Source: Nannocystis exedens
GTDB taxonomy: Bacteria > Myxococcota_A > Polyangia > Nannocystales > Nannocystaceae
Direction of reading: 5' to 3'
NCBI RefSeq assembly: GCF_002343915.1
Contig: NZ_NETK01000001.1
Coordinates: 2,231,001 to 2,295,000, forward strand
Length of the DNA: 64,000 bases
Notes under the pieces: model-generated
What the model was told of the DNA's origin: nothing
Databases searched by the model: none
Seen by the model: the letters and a program-made list of their open reading frames with translations, nothing else
Part shown: positions 26,962 through 36,149 of the stretch, piece by piece
How positions within the stretch are numbered: position 1 is the stretch's first letter
Layout: every line of letters starts with the position of its first letter
Position numbers and translations under genes: made by a program

Positions 26962-28548
26962 ATGAAGGCTACAATCGCGTCCCTGCGCCAAAGACCCCGG
27001 TTTCGTGGCTCCGCCGTCGTGCTCGCCTGCGCCGTCGGCGCGGGCGGGTGTCACAATGCCCCCGCCGACCCCTGCGGCGCGCAATCGTGCGTGCCCCCGC
27101 CGCGCCAACTGACGCCCGAGCAGATCGAGGCGCTGGTCGAAGCCTGCAATTACAAGACGACCTTCGAGCACAACACCGGGCTCGTGTGCCCCGTCGGCCC
27201 GGGCTACTCGGAGGCCGAGCCCGAGGTCGACGACCCGTTCGCGCCGACGGAGGCGTGCCGCGAGCAATTGTTCGAGCTGTGGAACTGGGAGTCGACGTGG
27301 TTCCTCACCAAGGACGACCTCGTCCCGCAGCTGGCAGCGCAGCACCCGGAGATGACGACGGCCGAGATCGACGCGCTCGCGACCAGCAAGGCCGCGAACT
27401 ACGCGGAGGAGCTGAAGAACACGGTCAGCGGGCTGCACGCCCTGTTCTTCCACCCGCTGTTCGTGCCCGCCGACGAGGCGCTGTTCTTCGCCGACGAGCT
27501 GTACCCGGAGGGCTGGGCCGAGTCGTTCGCCGTCGCCGAGCTGCCCGCGGCCGGCTCGTTCGTGCTCGACGAGAATGATTACAACCGCGAGTTCCTGCTC
27601 CACTTCTACAGCTCGATCAGCCAGATCAACGCCTACGACGAAGTACAAGAGGTCACGTGGCGCATGGAGTGGGCCGAGCTGCAGAACGCGGTGATCGTCG
27701 AGCGAGGCTTCGTCCGCGAGCCCAACGCCGTCGAGGCCGATGTGGCGGCCAAATACTTCATCGCCCCGAGCTTCGCCCACGAGCTCGGGCACGCCATGGG
27801 CGAGCCCGAGCACAACGACGCCTTCGAGACGACGGGCGACGAGCCCGACGAAGATGACGACGCGGAAGACGACGACGAATACGGCGACGCCTTCACGTAC
27901 GGGGCCGCGCTCGCGCAGGCGATGCTGCTCGGCGCCGCGTACTCGCGCATGCCGGGCAAGAGCGCGTACCTCGGCGACTGGGACGTCCCGCTCGGGTACA
28001 TCGACATGCTCGAGTGCAAGTTCTTCCACGAACAGGTCGACCCGATCACCCTCGGCCACGTGCCGGCGGAGTGCGAGTCGCCGACGATGACGCCCTTCGC
28101 GACCGCCGTCCTGGCGCGCCCGCCCGCGAACCCGACGGCGGGCGAGCAGCCGTGCCGGGTCGACGAGGTCGCGGCCGAGGCGACCGAGATCTCGATCGCA
28201 TCCGACGGCATGGGCGGCCTGACCGTGACCGTCCCGCGGTGGGTCTTGGGATACGTGGAGGCGCGGCTGGACGACTTCGTGCTCGACGCGACGACCCACT
28301 CGACCACGGTCACCGTCGACGGCGAGCCGTTCCAGGGCTTCGCCATCGACTGGCTGCACGCCGACGGCTTCGCCGCGCACTTCGGGCTCGAGGAGGGCGA
28401 TGTCGTCTACGTCGTCGACGGCTACCCGGCGACCGACGTCAGCGCCGTCCTGCGCGGCGTCGACGCCCTGACCGCCTCCGGCAGCGCCGCGATCCGCATC
28501 CTCCGCGGCGGCGCGGTGGTGACGATCGTGTACGTCCTGGCCCCGTGA
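26962..28548 (+). CDS. lipoprotein with metalloprotease-like motif and PDZ-like tail
   Basis: A 528-residue lipoprotein starting at MKATIASLRQ; the lipobox VGAGGC is at about residue 25. The central part includes FAHELGHAMGEPEHNDAF with HExxH at residues 273-277. The third His of the metzincin motif (HExxHxxGxxH) is displaced by one residue (HExxHxxGxxxH), so either the loop is longer or a Glu takes over. An acidic stretch (EPDEDDDAEDDDEYGD) follows, and the C-terminus resembles a PDZ domain (HFGLEEGDVVYVVDGYPATD, AAIRILRGGAVVTIVYVL). Divergent from the metzincin-VCBS gene. Function unknown; a surface protease is plausible. Confidence 0.75.
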   Translation: MKATIASLRQRPRFRGSAVVLACAVGAGGCHNAPADPCGAQSCVPPPRQLTPEQIEALVEACNYKTTFEHNTGLVCPVGPGYSEAEPEVDDPFAPTEACREQLFELWNWESTWFLTKDDLVPQLAAQHPEMTTAEIDALATSKAANYAEELKNTVSGLHALFFHPLFVPADEALFFADELYPEGWAESFAVAELPAAGSFVLDENDYNREFLLHFYSSISQINAYDEVQEVTWRMEWAELQNAVIVERGFVREPNAVEADVAAKYFIAPSFAHELGHAMGEPEHNDAFETTGDEPDEDDDAEDDDEYGDAFTYGAALAQAMLLGAAYSRMPGKSAYLGDWDVPLGYIDMLECKFFHEQVDPITLGHVPAECESPTMTPFATAVLARPPANPTAGEQPCRVDEVAAEATEISIASDGMGGLTVTVPRWVLGYVEARLDDFVLDATTHSTTVTVDGEPFQGFAIDWLHADGFAAHFGLEEGDVVYVVDGYPATDVSAVLRGVDALTASGSAAIRILRGGAVVTIVYVLAP

Positions 28549-28708
28549 TCGCCGGACTCCCGCCTGCCTGCCCGCTCATGCGTCGCCTGGCCCGTGCCTT
28601 CTGATTCGGGTCGGCACGTTCGTCCGGGTCCGAGCGACGCCGGTGCAGCTTCGCCATGTCCCTTGAGACAGGCGCGTCATACTGCGCCGGGGGCGACCGC
28701 GGCGGCCT

Positions 28709-28890
28709 TCACTGCACGCGCACGATCACGTGACGCTCGCCGAGCAGCTGCAACGCGCGCAGGGCGGCGAGCCGCGCCGCCTCCGCCGTACGCCCGGCCT
28801 GGCGCGCGGCGGCCTCGTCGAGCCGCGCCGCCACGGGGCGCCCGTCCCCGGCGGGGGTCGCCAGGCGGACCCGCTCCTCGTCCCTCGAGC
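28709..28890 (-). pseudogene. C-terminal gene fragment downstream of asnB
   Basis: A minus-strand frame reads LDEAAARQAGRTAEAARLAA and LRALQLLGERHVIVRVQ then stop. Composition and helix pattern look coding, but no start codon occurs before the frame runs into the asparagine synthetase gene. Probably the tail of a deleted gene. Confidence 0.35.
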
Positions 28891-28896
28891 GCCTGC

Positions 28897-30534
28897 CTAG
28901 CCGGCCCGCGCCCCCGCGCGCTCGTTGGCCGCGCGATGGAACGGGTTGGCACGACCCGAAGTGTCGCTGTCGGCTTGCCAGCGCGGCGTCCAGCGGACGA
29001 TGCACCGGGCCGCGTGTTCGCCGGGGAACAGCGCCTCGAAGCGCTCGCGGTAGACGTACGCCTCCGCGGTCGCGGGCGTCGCGTAGGGAAAGCGCTCCCC
29101 GGCGCGCGCAAGCTCGCGCGGGGTCACCACGCGCTCCGCGTGCGTCCGCAACGCGTCGACCCAGCCGTAGCCGACGCCGTCGGAGAACTGCTCCTTCTGG
29201 CGCCACAGCACCGACGCCGGGAGCAACGGATCGGCGTCGTCGGCGAACGCCTGGCGCAGCAGCCACTTCTCCACCCGCGCCTCGCGGCCGCGGCTCGCGC
29301 TCCGCGGCTGCTTGAGCTCGGGAGGCAGCGACATCGCCAGGTCGAGGAACGCGAGGTCGAGGAAGGGCACCCGCGCCTCCACCCCGTGCGCCATCGTGCT
29401 CTTGTCGGCGCGCAGGACGTCGCTGAGGTGGAGGTTGGCGACGCGCGCGACCGTCTCGCGCCGCAGCTCCTCCGGATCTTCGGCGTAATAGAAATAGAGA
29501 TAGCCGCCGAAGATCTCGTCGGAGCCCTCGCCGGATAGCACGACCTTCACGCCCCGATCGCGAATATAGCGGCTCAGGAAGTACATCGGGATGCTCGCCC
29601 GGATCGTCGGAATATCATAGGACTCGACGTGCCGGATGATGTCGTCGAGGGCGGCGATCCCGTCCTCGACCCGGAACGACACCTCGTGGTGCGTGGTGCC
29701 GAGGAACTGCGCGACCTCCCGGGCCGCGCGCAGGTCGGGCGCGTCCCTGTCGACCCCGATCGCGAAGCTGTGGATCTCCGCGCCCGGATCGCGGGCCCGC
29801 ACGAGTCGGGTCGCCAGCGCAGCGATCAGGCTCGAGTCGAGCCCGCCCGACAGCAGGAGCCCGAGCGGCACGTCGCTCATCAGTCGCTTCTCGACCGCGT
29901 CGGTCAGCCGCCGGCGGAGCCCGGACGGATCGCCGGTCGCGCTCGCCTCGCCGCTGAGCCAGGCCGGCGCGTACCAGCGGCGCAGGCCGCCGCTGCGCGT
30001 CATCAGGTGGCCCGGCGGGAACACCTCGAACGACACGCAATTGTCGATCAGCGCCTTGAGCTCGGACGCGAACCACAGGTTGCCGGCGGCGTCGCGGCCG
30101 TAGTAGAGCGGCTTGATGCCGATCGGGTCGCGCGCGACGAGCCACTCGTCGCCGTGGACGGCGGCGAAGGCGAAGATGCCGTCCAGCGCCTCGACGCAGG
30201 CCTCGCCCCGCTCCTCGTAGAGGTGGGCCAGGACCTCGCTGTCCGAGCCGCTGACGCAGCGACGCCCGACCCCGGCGAGCTCGCGGGCGAGCGCGCGGAA
30301 GTTGTAGATCTCGCCGTTGTGGACGACCGCGGCGCCGTCGCGCCCGTGAATCGGCTGCTTGCCCTGCGCGGGGTCCATGATGGCGAGCCGTCGGTGGCAC
30401 AGCACCGCGCAGCCGAGGCGCATCCAGAAGCCGCTGCCGTCGGGGCCGCGGTGGGCCAGCCGCGCCGCGGCCGCCTCCGCCGCCGCCGCGACGTTGCCGT
30501 CGACGTCGCCGAACACTGCAATGATCCCGCACAT
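28897..30534 (-). CDS. asnB: glutamine-hydrolysing asparagine synthetase
   Basis: A 545-residue class II glutamine amidotransferase of the AsnB family. It has nucleophile Cys2 in MCGIIAVFGD, glutaminase motifs RLAIMDPAQGKQPI and VVHNGEIYNFRALAREL, and the ATP-pyrophosphatase loop LLLSGGLDSSLIAAL near residue 228. It converts aspartate, ATP and glutamine to asparagine, or in some relatives amidates other carboxylates or closes lactams. GGAGGTGA six bases before ATG 30534 lies inside the end of the kamA-like gene, and only four bases separate the two genes, so they form an operon. The unusual partner suggests a specialised rather than housekeeping amidation. Confidence 0.92.
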   Translation of the reverse strand: MCGIIAVFGDVDGNVAAAAEAAAARLAHRGPDGSGFWMRLGCAVLCHRRLAIMDPAQGKQPIHGRDGAAVVHNGEIYNFRALARELAGVGRRCVSGSDSEVLAHLYEERGEACVEALDGIFAFAAVHGDEWLVARDPIGIKPLYYGRDAAGNLWFASELKALIDNCVSFEVFPPGHLMTRSGGLRRWYAPAWLSGEASATGDPSGLRRRLTDAVEKRLMSDVPLGLLLSGGLDSSLIAALATRLVRARDPGAEIHSFAIGVDRDAPDLRAAREVAQFLGTTHHEVSFRVEDGIAALDDIIRHVESYDIPTIRASIPMYFLSRYIRDRGVKVVLSGEGSDEIFGGYLYFYYAEDPEELRRETVARVANLHLSDVLRADKSTMAHGVEARVPFLDLAFLDLAMSLPPELKQPRSASRGREARVEKWLLRQAFADDADPLLPASVLWRQKEQFSDGVGYGWVDALRTHAERVVTPRELARAGERFPYATPATAEAYVYRERFEALFPGEHAARCIVRWTPRWQADSDTSGRANPFHRAANERAGARAG

Positions 30535-30538
30535 GTCG

Positions 30539-31867
30539 TCACCTCCGCTGCGTCTCGCGCAGCACGCGTTGGTAGAAGAATTCGGGCTCGTCGCCGGCCG
30601 GCCGCAGCTCGTCGAGCCAGGCCGCGCGCTCGTCGTATTCGGCCAGGAACGTGCGGCCCACCCACGCCGGATCGCGGCCCTGCAGCATCCGCAGCGAGAA
30701 GCACAGCCTCCCGCCCGACTCGACCACGCCGTCGACGACGACCTTCCCGGGCATGGCCGACATCGACGGCCCGCGGGCGGTGCGGCACAGGCCGGACACC
30801 TGCCGCTGCGCGTCGCCGAAGATCGCCACCGCCCGCGCGAGCGGGACCTTGAAGTACTCCTTCGGGCCGGTGTCGCGCTCGACGAACATGTAATACGGCA
30901 CCGCGCCGAGCCGCACCTGCGCCCGCCACAGCTCCGCCCACACCTGCGGGTCGTCGTTGACCCGGCGGATCAGCGGCGCCTGGCAGCGGATGACCGCGCC
31001 GGTCGAGCGCACGCGGCGGATCGCCGTGATCGCGGCCGGCGTCTCGAGCTCGCGCGGGTGCGACGAGTGAGCCATGAGCGCCAGGTGCATCCCCCGCTCC
31101 GCCACCTCCTCGAACAGCCGCAGGAGGTCGTCGGCGTCGGCGTCGGTGGTGAACCGGTACGGCCAGTAGGCCAGCGCCTTGGTGCCGATCCGGATGGTCG
31201 TGAGCCCGGGCAGGCGGGCCGCGAGCAGGGGCTCGATCGTGCGGCGCAGGGCCGCCGTGCGCATGACGAGCGGGTCACCGCCGGTGATGAGCACGTCGGT
31301 GACGTCCGGGTGACGGCGCAGGTACTCGACCAGCTGTTCGGACTCGCGGGCGGCGAACTTGAGGTCGTCGAGGCCGACGAACTGCGGCCAGCGGAAGCAG
31401 TACGTACAGTAGGCGTGGCACGTCTGCCCCTGCGCCGGGAAGAACAGCACGGTCTCGCGGTACTTGTGCTGCATGCCGCGCAGCGCCCGGCCGTCCAGGG
31501 TCGGCACGTTGAGGGTGATCTGGCCGGCCGGATGGGGATTGAGGCCGCGCTGGATCCGCCGCACCGCCGCCTCGATCTCGCCGCCGGGCGCCTCGGCGCG
31601 CAGCAGATCGGCGACGACCTGCACTTCGGCGTCGTCCAGCATCCCGGGCTGGGGGAAGGTCAATTGATAGATCGGATCGTCGGGGACCCGGCCCCAATCG
31701 ATGAGCTCGTCGAGGACGTATCGATTGACCCGGAACGGCAGGACGCGGGCCACCGCGGACAGTTGCAGGCGAATATCGGCAGGGAGCGCGGCGATCTGCG
31801 GGATGGACGCAAAATCGCGCAACGTGATCGGCGAATACGTGGGTCGTGGCGGCGTGGAATCAAGCAC
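30539..31867 (-). CDS. kamA: KamA-family radical SAM protein (lysine 2,3-aminomutase-like)
   Basis: A 442-residue radical SAM/PLP enzyme. Cluster cysteines 150, 154 and 157 are in TCHAYCTYCFRW, followed by VLITGGDPLVM and TIRIGTKALAYWPYR. The late motif SAMPGKVVVDGVV has the likely PLP lysine. KamA isomerises L-lysine to L-beta-lysine; relatives act on EF-P lysine or on glutamate and arginine. This copy has an N-terminal domain typical of a less-studied subgroup (ITLRDFASIPQIAALP). The GTG start at 31867 has GGAGG four bases upstream. It forms an operon with asnB. Substrate not determinable from sequence alone. Confidence 0.88.
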   Translation of the reverse strand: MLDSTPPRPTYSPITLRDFASIPQIAALPADIRLQLSAVARVLPFRVNRYVLDELIDWGRVPDDPIYQLTFPQPGMLDDAEVQVVADLLRAEAPGGEIEAAVRRIQRGLNPHPAGQITLNVPTLDGRALRGMQHKYRETVLFFPAQGQTCHAYCTYCFRWPQFVGLDDLKFAARESEQLVEYLRRHPDVTDVLITGGDPLVMRTAALRRTIEPLLAARLPGLTTIRIGTKALAYWPYRFTTDADADDLLRLFEEVAERGMHLALMAHSSHPRELETPAAITAIRRVRSTGAVIRCQAPLIRRVNDDPQVWAELWRAQVRLGAVPYYMFVERDTGPKEYFKVPLARAVAIFGDAQRQVSGLCRTARGPSMSAMPGKVVVDGVVESGGRLCFSLRMLQGRDPAWVGRTFLAEYDERAAWLDELRPAGDEPEFFYQRVLRETQRR

Positions 31868-32130
31868 TCGGCCTCCGAGCTCGCGCGTCGGTGTGCGCGG
31901 CAAGGTGTCTGAGCAAGGGGTGTGCCAAGGGCCACGGCGCACCGCCCCAGGGCGCGAGCGGCCGGCACGACCGCTCGAGCGAACATTTCCCGCGCCCGCG
32001 CGCGGCGGCGGGTGCATCGCAGGGCTGGGAAAATTTCCCGGCGGCCCGGCAGGATGCCCGTTCCGATCGCGTTCACCGCCGATTCGGCGCCGTTTCCCAA
32101 TTGGCGCGAAGCGTGCTTCTCTTGCCGGCC

Positions 32131-33579
32131 ATGAACGCGTCCCAGTTTCGCTTCAAGCGCTGGCGTACGGGCTTGTTGGCGACCGCGATGGTGTTCGCAA
32201 TCGGCGCCATCGCCGCTCTGGGCGTGATGGACGAGCGTTCGCTGGTGTCGACCACGCGCCTCGAGAGCTCTCGCGAGGCGCGCGTGCTGGCCGAAGTGCT
32301 GGCGTCGGAGTTCCGGGCCGGCCTGTCGTCGCTGGGCGGCGACGAGCCCGCGGGCGCCGCCCACGCCGAGGGCAGCGCGTGGCGCTTCGAGCACACCTCT
32401 CTCCTGGTCGAGCCGCGCCAGCTCCTCCACGAGGACGCGATCGCCGACGACGCCCATCACCGCCTGCTGGTGTGGGCGACCGCGACGGACGACCTGCGGA
32501 CCATCGACGGTACGCCCGTGGACCTCCCGAGCGTGGTCCAGGCCGCGACGGCGGGCGAGAGCAGCGCCTGGTTGACGCCGAGCGAAGCGCTGCGCCTCGG
32601 GTTGCCCGAGGAGCTCGCGGTCGCGGGGCTGTCGCGCGTCGAGGATCCGCGGTTCGGCGAGTGGATCCTCGCCGTCGTCAGCTCGACGGAGCGCCAGCGT
32701 GCGCGCGAGTCTCGGCGCTACGCCCGGACCATCATCATGGTCAGCCTCGCCAGCCTCGTGGTGCTCGGGTTCGGGCTGGTCCTCCTCCGTACGCAACGAC
32801 AGGAGCGAGCCTTCGAGCGCATGCTGGCCCGCGAGTCGATGCGGGCCCACCAGGAGGTCCAGCTCGCCCGCGAGGGGCGAGCCGCGACCATGTTGACGTT
32901 CGCGGCCGGCATCGCCCACGAGCTGTCGACGCCGCTCGGCGTGATCGCCATGCGCGCCGAGCAGCTCGAGAACAACGCCGAAGACGACCGGGCGCGTCGC
33001 GGCGCGCGAGCGATCACCGAGCAGGTGGCGAAGATCCGGGAGAACGCGCGCGGCTTCCTGGCGATCGCCCGCGGCGCGGCGCCCCTGCGCGAGCGCTTTC
33101 CCGCCGCGGACGTGCTGCGCAGCGCGGTCTCTCGCGTCAGGCACCGGTTCGAGCGCGCCGGCGTCTCGCTCCGCGTCCACTCGCTGTCCGATCTGCCGTG
33201 GATCTACGGCGACGCGCGGCTCCTCGAGCACGCGTTGACGAACCTGCTGCTCAACGCGTGCGACGCGTCGCGCGAGCGCGGAGAGGTCGAGCTCAGCGCG
33301 TCGCTGCGGGGCGCGCAACTGGAGATCGCGGTCAGCGATCGCGGCGGCGGCATCGACCCTGCCGTCCGCGCGCGCCTCCAGCCGTTCTTCAGCACCAAGG
33401 CCGAGGGCACGGGCCTCGGCCTGGCGATCGCCAGCGAGGTCATGCGCATGCATCGAGGCGAACTCAGGCTCGAGGACCGCCCCGGCGGCGGAACGAACGC
33501 CGTGCTACGCTTACCCGCCGAACGCATGTCCGACGATGCTCTCGCCGACGAAGCACAAGACCCGAATTTTGCTGGTTGA
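32131..33579 (+). CDS. membrane sensor histidine kinase
   Basis: A 482-residue kinase. Two membrane segments (ATAMVFAIGAIAALGVM near residue 20 and TIIMVSLASLVVLGFGLVLL near 208) enclose a periplasmic sensor domain of about 170 residues. The HisKA phospho-acceptor is His263 in AAGIAHELSTPLGVIA. The ATPase has the N-box HALTNLLLNACDAS, the G1 box VSDRGGGIDP and the G2 box GTGLGLAIASEV. It phosphorylates the response regulator whose gene starts inside its own 3' end (44-base overlap). Signal unknown. The ATG at 32131 stands just before the first membrane segment. Confidence 0.9.
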   Translation: MNASQFRFKRWRTGLLATAMVFAIGAIAALGVMDERSLVSTTRLESSREARVLAEVLASEFRAGLSSLGGDEPAGAAHAEGSAWRFEHTSLLVEPRQLLHEDAIADDAHHRLLVWATATDDLRTIDGTPVDLPSVVQAATAGESSAWLTPSEALRLGLPEELAVAGLSRVEDPRFGEWILAVVSSTERQRARESRRYARTIIMVSLASLVVLGFGLVLLRTQRQERAFERMLARESMRAHQEVQLAREGRAATMLTFAAGIAHELSTPLGVIAMRAEQLENNAEDDRARRGARAITEQVAKIRENARGFLAIARGAAPLRERFPAADVLRSAVSRVRHRFERAGVSLRVHSLSDLPWIYGDARLLEHALTNLLLNACDASRERGEVELSASLRGAQLEIAVSDRGGGIDPAVRARLQPFFSTKAEGTGLGLAIASEVMRMHRGELRLEDRPGGGTNAVLRLPAERMSDDALADEAQDPNFAG

Positions 33580-34918
33580 CGACGACCTCGACATGCTCGA
33601 GGCGCTCAGCGACGGGCTGACCGAGAAGGGGTTCGACGTGTCCGTCGCGCGCTCCGCCGAGGCGGCGCTGGTGCATCTCGGGGAGGCGCACTTCGATGTG
33701 ATGGTGACCGACCTGCGCATGACCGGGGCCGACGGCTTGACGCTGCTCGCCCAGGCGCGGACCCTCAACCCGCAGCTGCCGGTCATCGTGATGACGGCCT
33801 ACAGCGCGCTCGACACGGCGATCGAGGCCGTGCGCCGCGGCGCGTTCCACTACCTGGCGAAGCCGTTCCGCGTCGACGAGCTCCTGATCTTCATCCGCCG
33901 CGCCTTCGAGGACGCGCAGCTCCGCCGCGAGGCCGAGGTGCTGCGCCACGCGCTCCGCGTCCAGCCGGGGCCGCCGGGCCTGCTCGGCCGCAGCGCGGCG
34001 ATGCAGGAGCTGTTCCGCATCATCGACCGCGTCGCCGGCACCTCGGCGCCCGTCCTCATCACCGGCGAGACCGGCACCGGCAAGACCCTGGTCGCCTCGA
34101 CGATCCACCAGCGCAGCGGCCGCGCCTCGGCGCCGCTGGTCGCCTTGAACTGCGCGGCCCTGCCCGAGAACTTGCTCGAGAGCGAGCTGTTCGGCCACGT
34201 GCGGGGGGCGTTCAGCGGCGCCACCTCCAGCGCTGCCGGCCTGTTCTCGGCCGCCGACGGCGGCAGCATCTTGCTCGACGAGATCGGCGAGATGGCCCTG
34301 CCGCTGCAGGCCAAGCTGTTGCACGTGATCGAGCGCGGGGCGGTGCGCCCGATCGGCGGCACGAAGGAGCGGCCGATCGATGTCCGCATCCTCGCTGCCA
34401 CCAATCGCGACCTCGATCAGGCCGTCCGCGACGGGCGGTTCCGCGAAGATCTGCTGTACCGCCTCAACCTCGTCGTCCTCGAGCTGCCGCCGCTGCGCGA
34501 GCGCAACGGCGACCTGCCCGAGCTGATCGATCACTTCCTCGCCAAGGCCCGGGCGCGCTACCCCGACAGCCCGGTCCGCAGCTTCTCTCGCGCGGCCCTC
34601 GAGCGGCTGCTCGCCCACCCGTGGCCCGGCAACGTCCGCGAGCTGTCCCATACCATCGAGCGTCTGGTCCTGCTCGGTCACGGGGCGATGATCGAGGTCG
34701 CGGACCTGCCCCGCAACTTCAGCGCGCCCCCGGACTCGCTCCCGACCTTCGACGCGATCGTGCCGATGCGAGAGATGCAGCGCCGATACGCCGCCTGGGT
34801 GCTCGAACAGGTCGACGGCATCCGCGCGCACGCGGCCCGCCGCCTCGGCATCGACGTCAAGACCCTCGGGCGACTGCTCGGCGCGCAAGAAGCTGCGGAC
34901 CTCGACGTGAAGGAGTGA
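33536..34918 (+). CDS. NtrC-family sigma-54-dependent response regulator
   Basis: A 460-residue activator. The receiver domain has [10 protein letters not shown], phospho-acceptor Asp59 in VMVTDLRM and [11 protein letters not shown]. The AAA+ domain has Walker A GETGTGKT near residue 180, [15 protein letters not shown] (the sigma-54 contact loop GAFTGA appears as GAFSGA) and Walker [14 protein letters not shown] short Fis-type helix-turn-helix ([17 protein letters not shown]) ends the protein. It is translationally coupled to the kinase gene by a 44-base overlap. Myxobacteria use many such pairs in development and predation. Targets unknown. Confidence 0.92.
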   Translation: MLSPTKHKTRILLVDDDLDMLEALSDGLTEKGFDVSVARSAEAALVHLGEAHFDVMVTDLRMTGADGLTLLAQARTLNPQLPVIVMTAYSALDTAIEAVRRGAFHYLAKPFRVDELLIFIRRAFEDAQLRREAEVLRHALRVQPGPPGLLGRSAAMQELFRIIDRVAGTSAPVLITGETGTGKTLVASTIHQRSGRASAPLVALNCAALPENLLESELFGHVRGAFSGATSSAAGLFSAADGGSILLDEIGEMALPLQAKLLHVIERGAVRPIGGTKERPIDVRILAATNRDLDQAVRDGRFREDLLYRLNLVVLELPPLRERNGDLPELIDHFLAKARARYPDSPVRSFSRAALERLLAHPWPGNVRELSHTIERLVLLGHGAMIEVADLPRNFSAPPDSLPTFDAIVPMREMQRRYAAWVLEQVDGIRAHAARRLGIDVKTLGRLLGAQEAADLDVKE

Positions 34919-34958
34919 CCTCGCGTCGGGCCCGCTCGCTGCGCGCATCGCCTCCCGG

Positions 34959-35864
34959 TCACGCCTTGTTCGCGCTGGCCGCGAGCTTCGCCGAGTAGCG
35001 CGAGACCTCGTCGAAGAGGGCGCGTAGCACCGGGCTCTTGCCTCGCTCGGGGACGAAGAGCGCGAAGAATTCGATGGTGGCGCCGATCTGCTTCGGCAGC
35101 ACGTGCACGAGCGCGCCCCGGGCGAGCTCGTCGACGATGAGGTGCATGGGCAGCATCGCGACGCCCACGCCCTCGAGCGCCATCTCCCGCAGCGTGGGCA
35201 GGTCGTTCGTCACGAACGCGGGACGGACCGGGATCGGCGCGCCCCGCAGCCGCGGCCAGGTGAACGTCCCGCCGCGGTTGAGGCCGTACCAGAGGACGAC
35301 GTGACCGTCGAGCGCCGCGGCGTCCGTCAGCGCCGGGCGATCACGGAGATAGCGTGGGCTCGCGACGGCGATCGCCGGGGTCCTCCCGAGGGACCGGCGG
35401 CTCCAGGGCAACGCCGGGTCGAGCGTCGTCACGGCCAGCGCGTCGATCTGGTCGTCCAGGAGGTGCGGCTGCCGTTCCGTGACGAGCAGCTCGACCACGA
35501 CGTCCGGGTGCCGTCTGTGAAAGCTGGCGATCAGCGGCGCGATGAACGGCCCGCCGAGCCCCGGCGCCAGGGCGATCCGCAGCCTCCCCTTCACCTTGCC
35601 CGCCTCGGCGACGATGGCCTCTGCGGTGGTCCGGAGCTTCGTCAGCAGCGCGGCCGATTCCCCGCCCAGCTCGCGCGCGGCGTCGGTCAGCTTCAACGTG
35701 CGGGTGGTCCGCTCCGCGAGCACGACGCCCAGCTCCTGCTCGAGTCGGGCGAGTCGGCGGCTCACCGTGCTCCTGGGGACACCGAGCTCTGCCGCGGCCG
35801 CGGACACGGAGCCGTGCCGGACGAGGGCCATCAGCGTGGGGAGGTTGGCGAGCAGTGATTCCAT
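34959..35864 (-). CDS. LysR-family transcriptional regulator
   Basis: A 301-residue LysR regulator. The N-terminal winged HTH is in GSVSAAAAELGVPRSTVSRR with LEQELGVVLAERTTRTLKLT. The C-terminal substrate-binding domain carries GRLRIALAPGLGGPFIAPLI and MALEGVGVAMLPMHLIVDEL. It starts at ATG 35864. A perfect inverted repeat lies 23-41 bases upstream and may be its operator. LysR genes usually regulate a divergent neighbour; here that neighbour is the short frame at 35964 and then the cytochrome operon. Confidence 0.9.
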   Translation of the reverse strand: MESLLANLPTLMALVRHGSVSAAAAELGVPRSTVSRRLARLEQELGVVLAERTTRTLKLTDAARELGGESAALLTKLRTTAEAIVAEAGKVKGRLRIALAPGLGGPFIAPLIASFHRRHPDVVVELLVTERQPHLLDDQIDALAVTTLDPALPWSRRSLGRTPAIAVASPRYLRDRPALTDAAALDGHVVLWYGLNRGGTFTWPRLRGAPIPVRPAFVTNDLPTLREMALEGVGVAMLPMHLIVDELARGALVHVLPKQIGATIEFFALFVPERGKSPVLRALFDEVSRYSAKLAASANKA

Positions 35865-35886
35865 GCGCGAAATCCTTGTTGCGTGG

Positions 35887-35905
35887 ACGCACCAGTCAGG
35901 TGCGT
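35887..35905. promoter_or_regulatory. candidate operator, inverted repeat upstream of lysR
   Basis: Perfect 7-bp inverted repeat ACGCACC-AGTCA-GGTGCGT between the LysR start and the divergent plus-strand frame. Position and symmetry fit a regulator-binding site. It is not a canonical T-N11-A box. Confidence 0.45.
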
Positions 35906-35963
35906 GGGTGGGGCTCGATTGCTGCAGCGGATGATTCTACCTTCGAGGACACAGGAGCCGCCA

Positions 35964-36149
35964 ATGACCGCCGCCTTGTCGCTCGCCGTCGCGCCCGTTC
36001 GTATGCGGACGGCCCGACCTCCCCGCCCGACACCGACCGTCTTCAGCCCTTGCCGGCTCGGCCACGGCGAGCTCGTGGCGGCTCCGCCCGCATGTTCGGC
36101 GATCGGGGGGTCCGCCGAGCCGTCGCGGCTCGGGGAGGGGGACCGATGA
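35964..36149 (+). CDS. possible 61-residue protein, coupled to the cytochrome gene
   Basis: ATG at 35964 has AGGAG seven bases upstream and G/C-ending codons. The product (starts MTAALSLAVAPVRM, contains CRLGHGELVAAPPACSA) has no recognisable domain. Its stop overlaps the ATG of the interrupted cytochrome gene (ATGA), an arrangement typical of coupled genes. It could instead be the 5' stump of a former LysR target. Confidence 0.4.
   Translation: MTAALSLAVAPVRMRTARPPRPTPTVFSPCRLGHGELVAAPPACSAIGGSAEPSRLGEGDR

Noticed and set aside
29629..31912. Long plus-strand frames across asnB and kamA
   Set aside because: They mirror two well-recognised enzymes on the minus strand and show no motif of their own.
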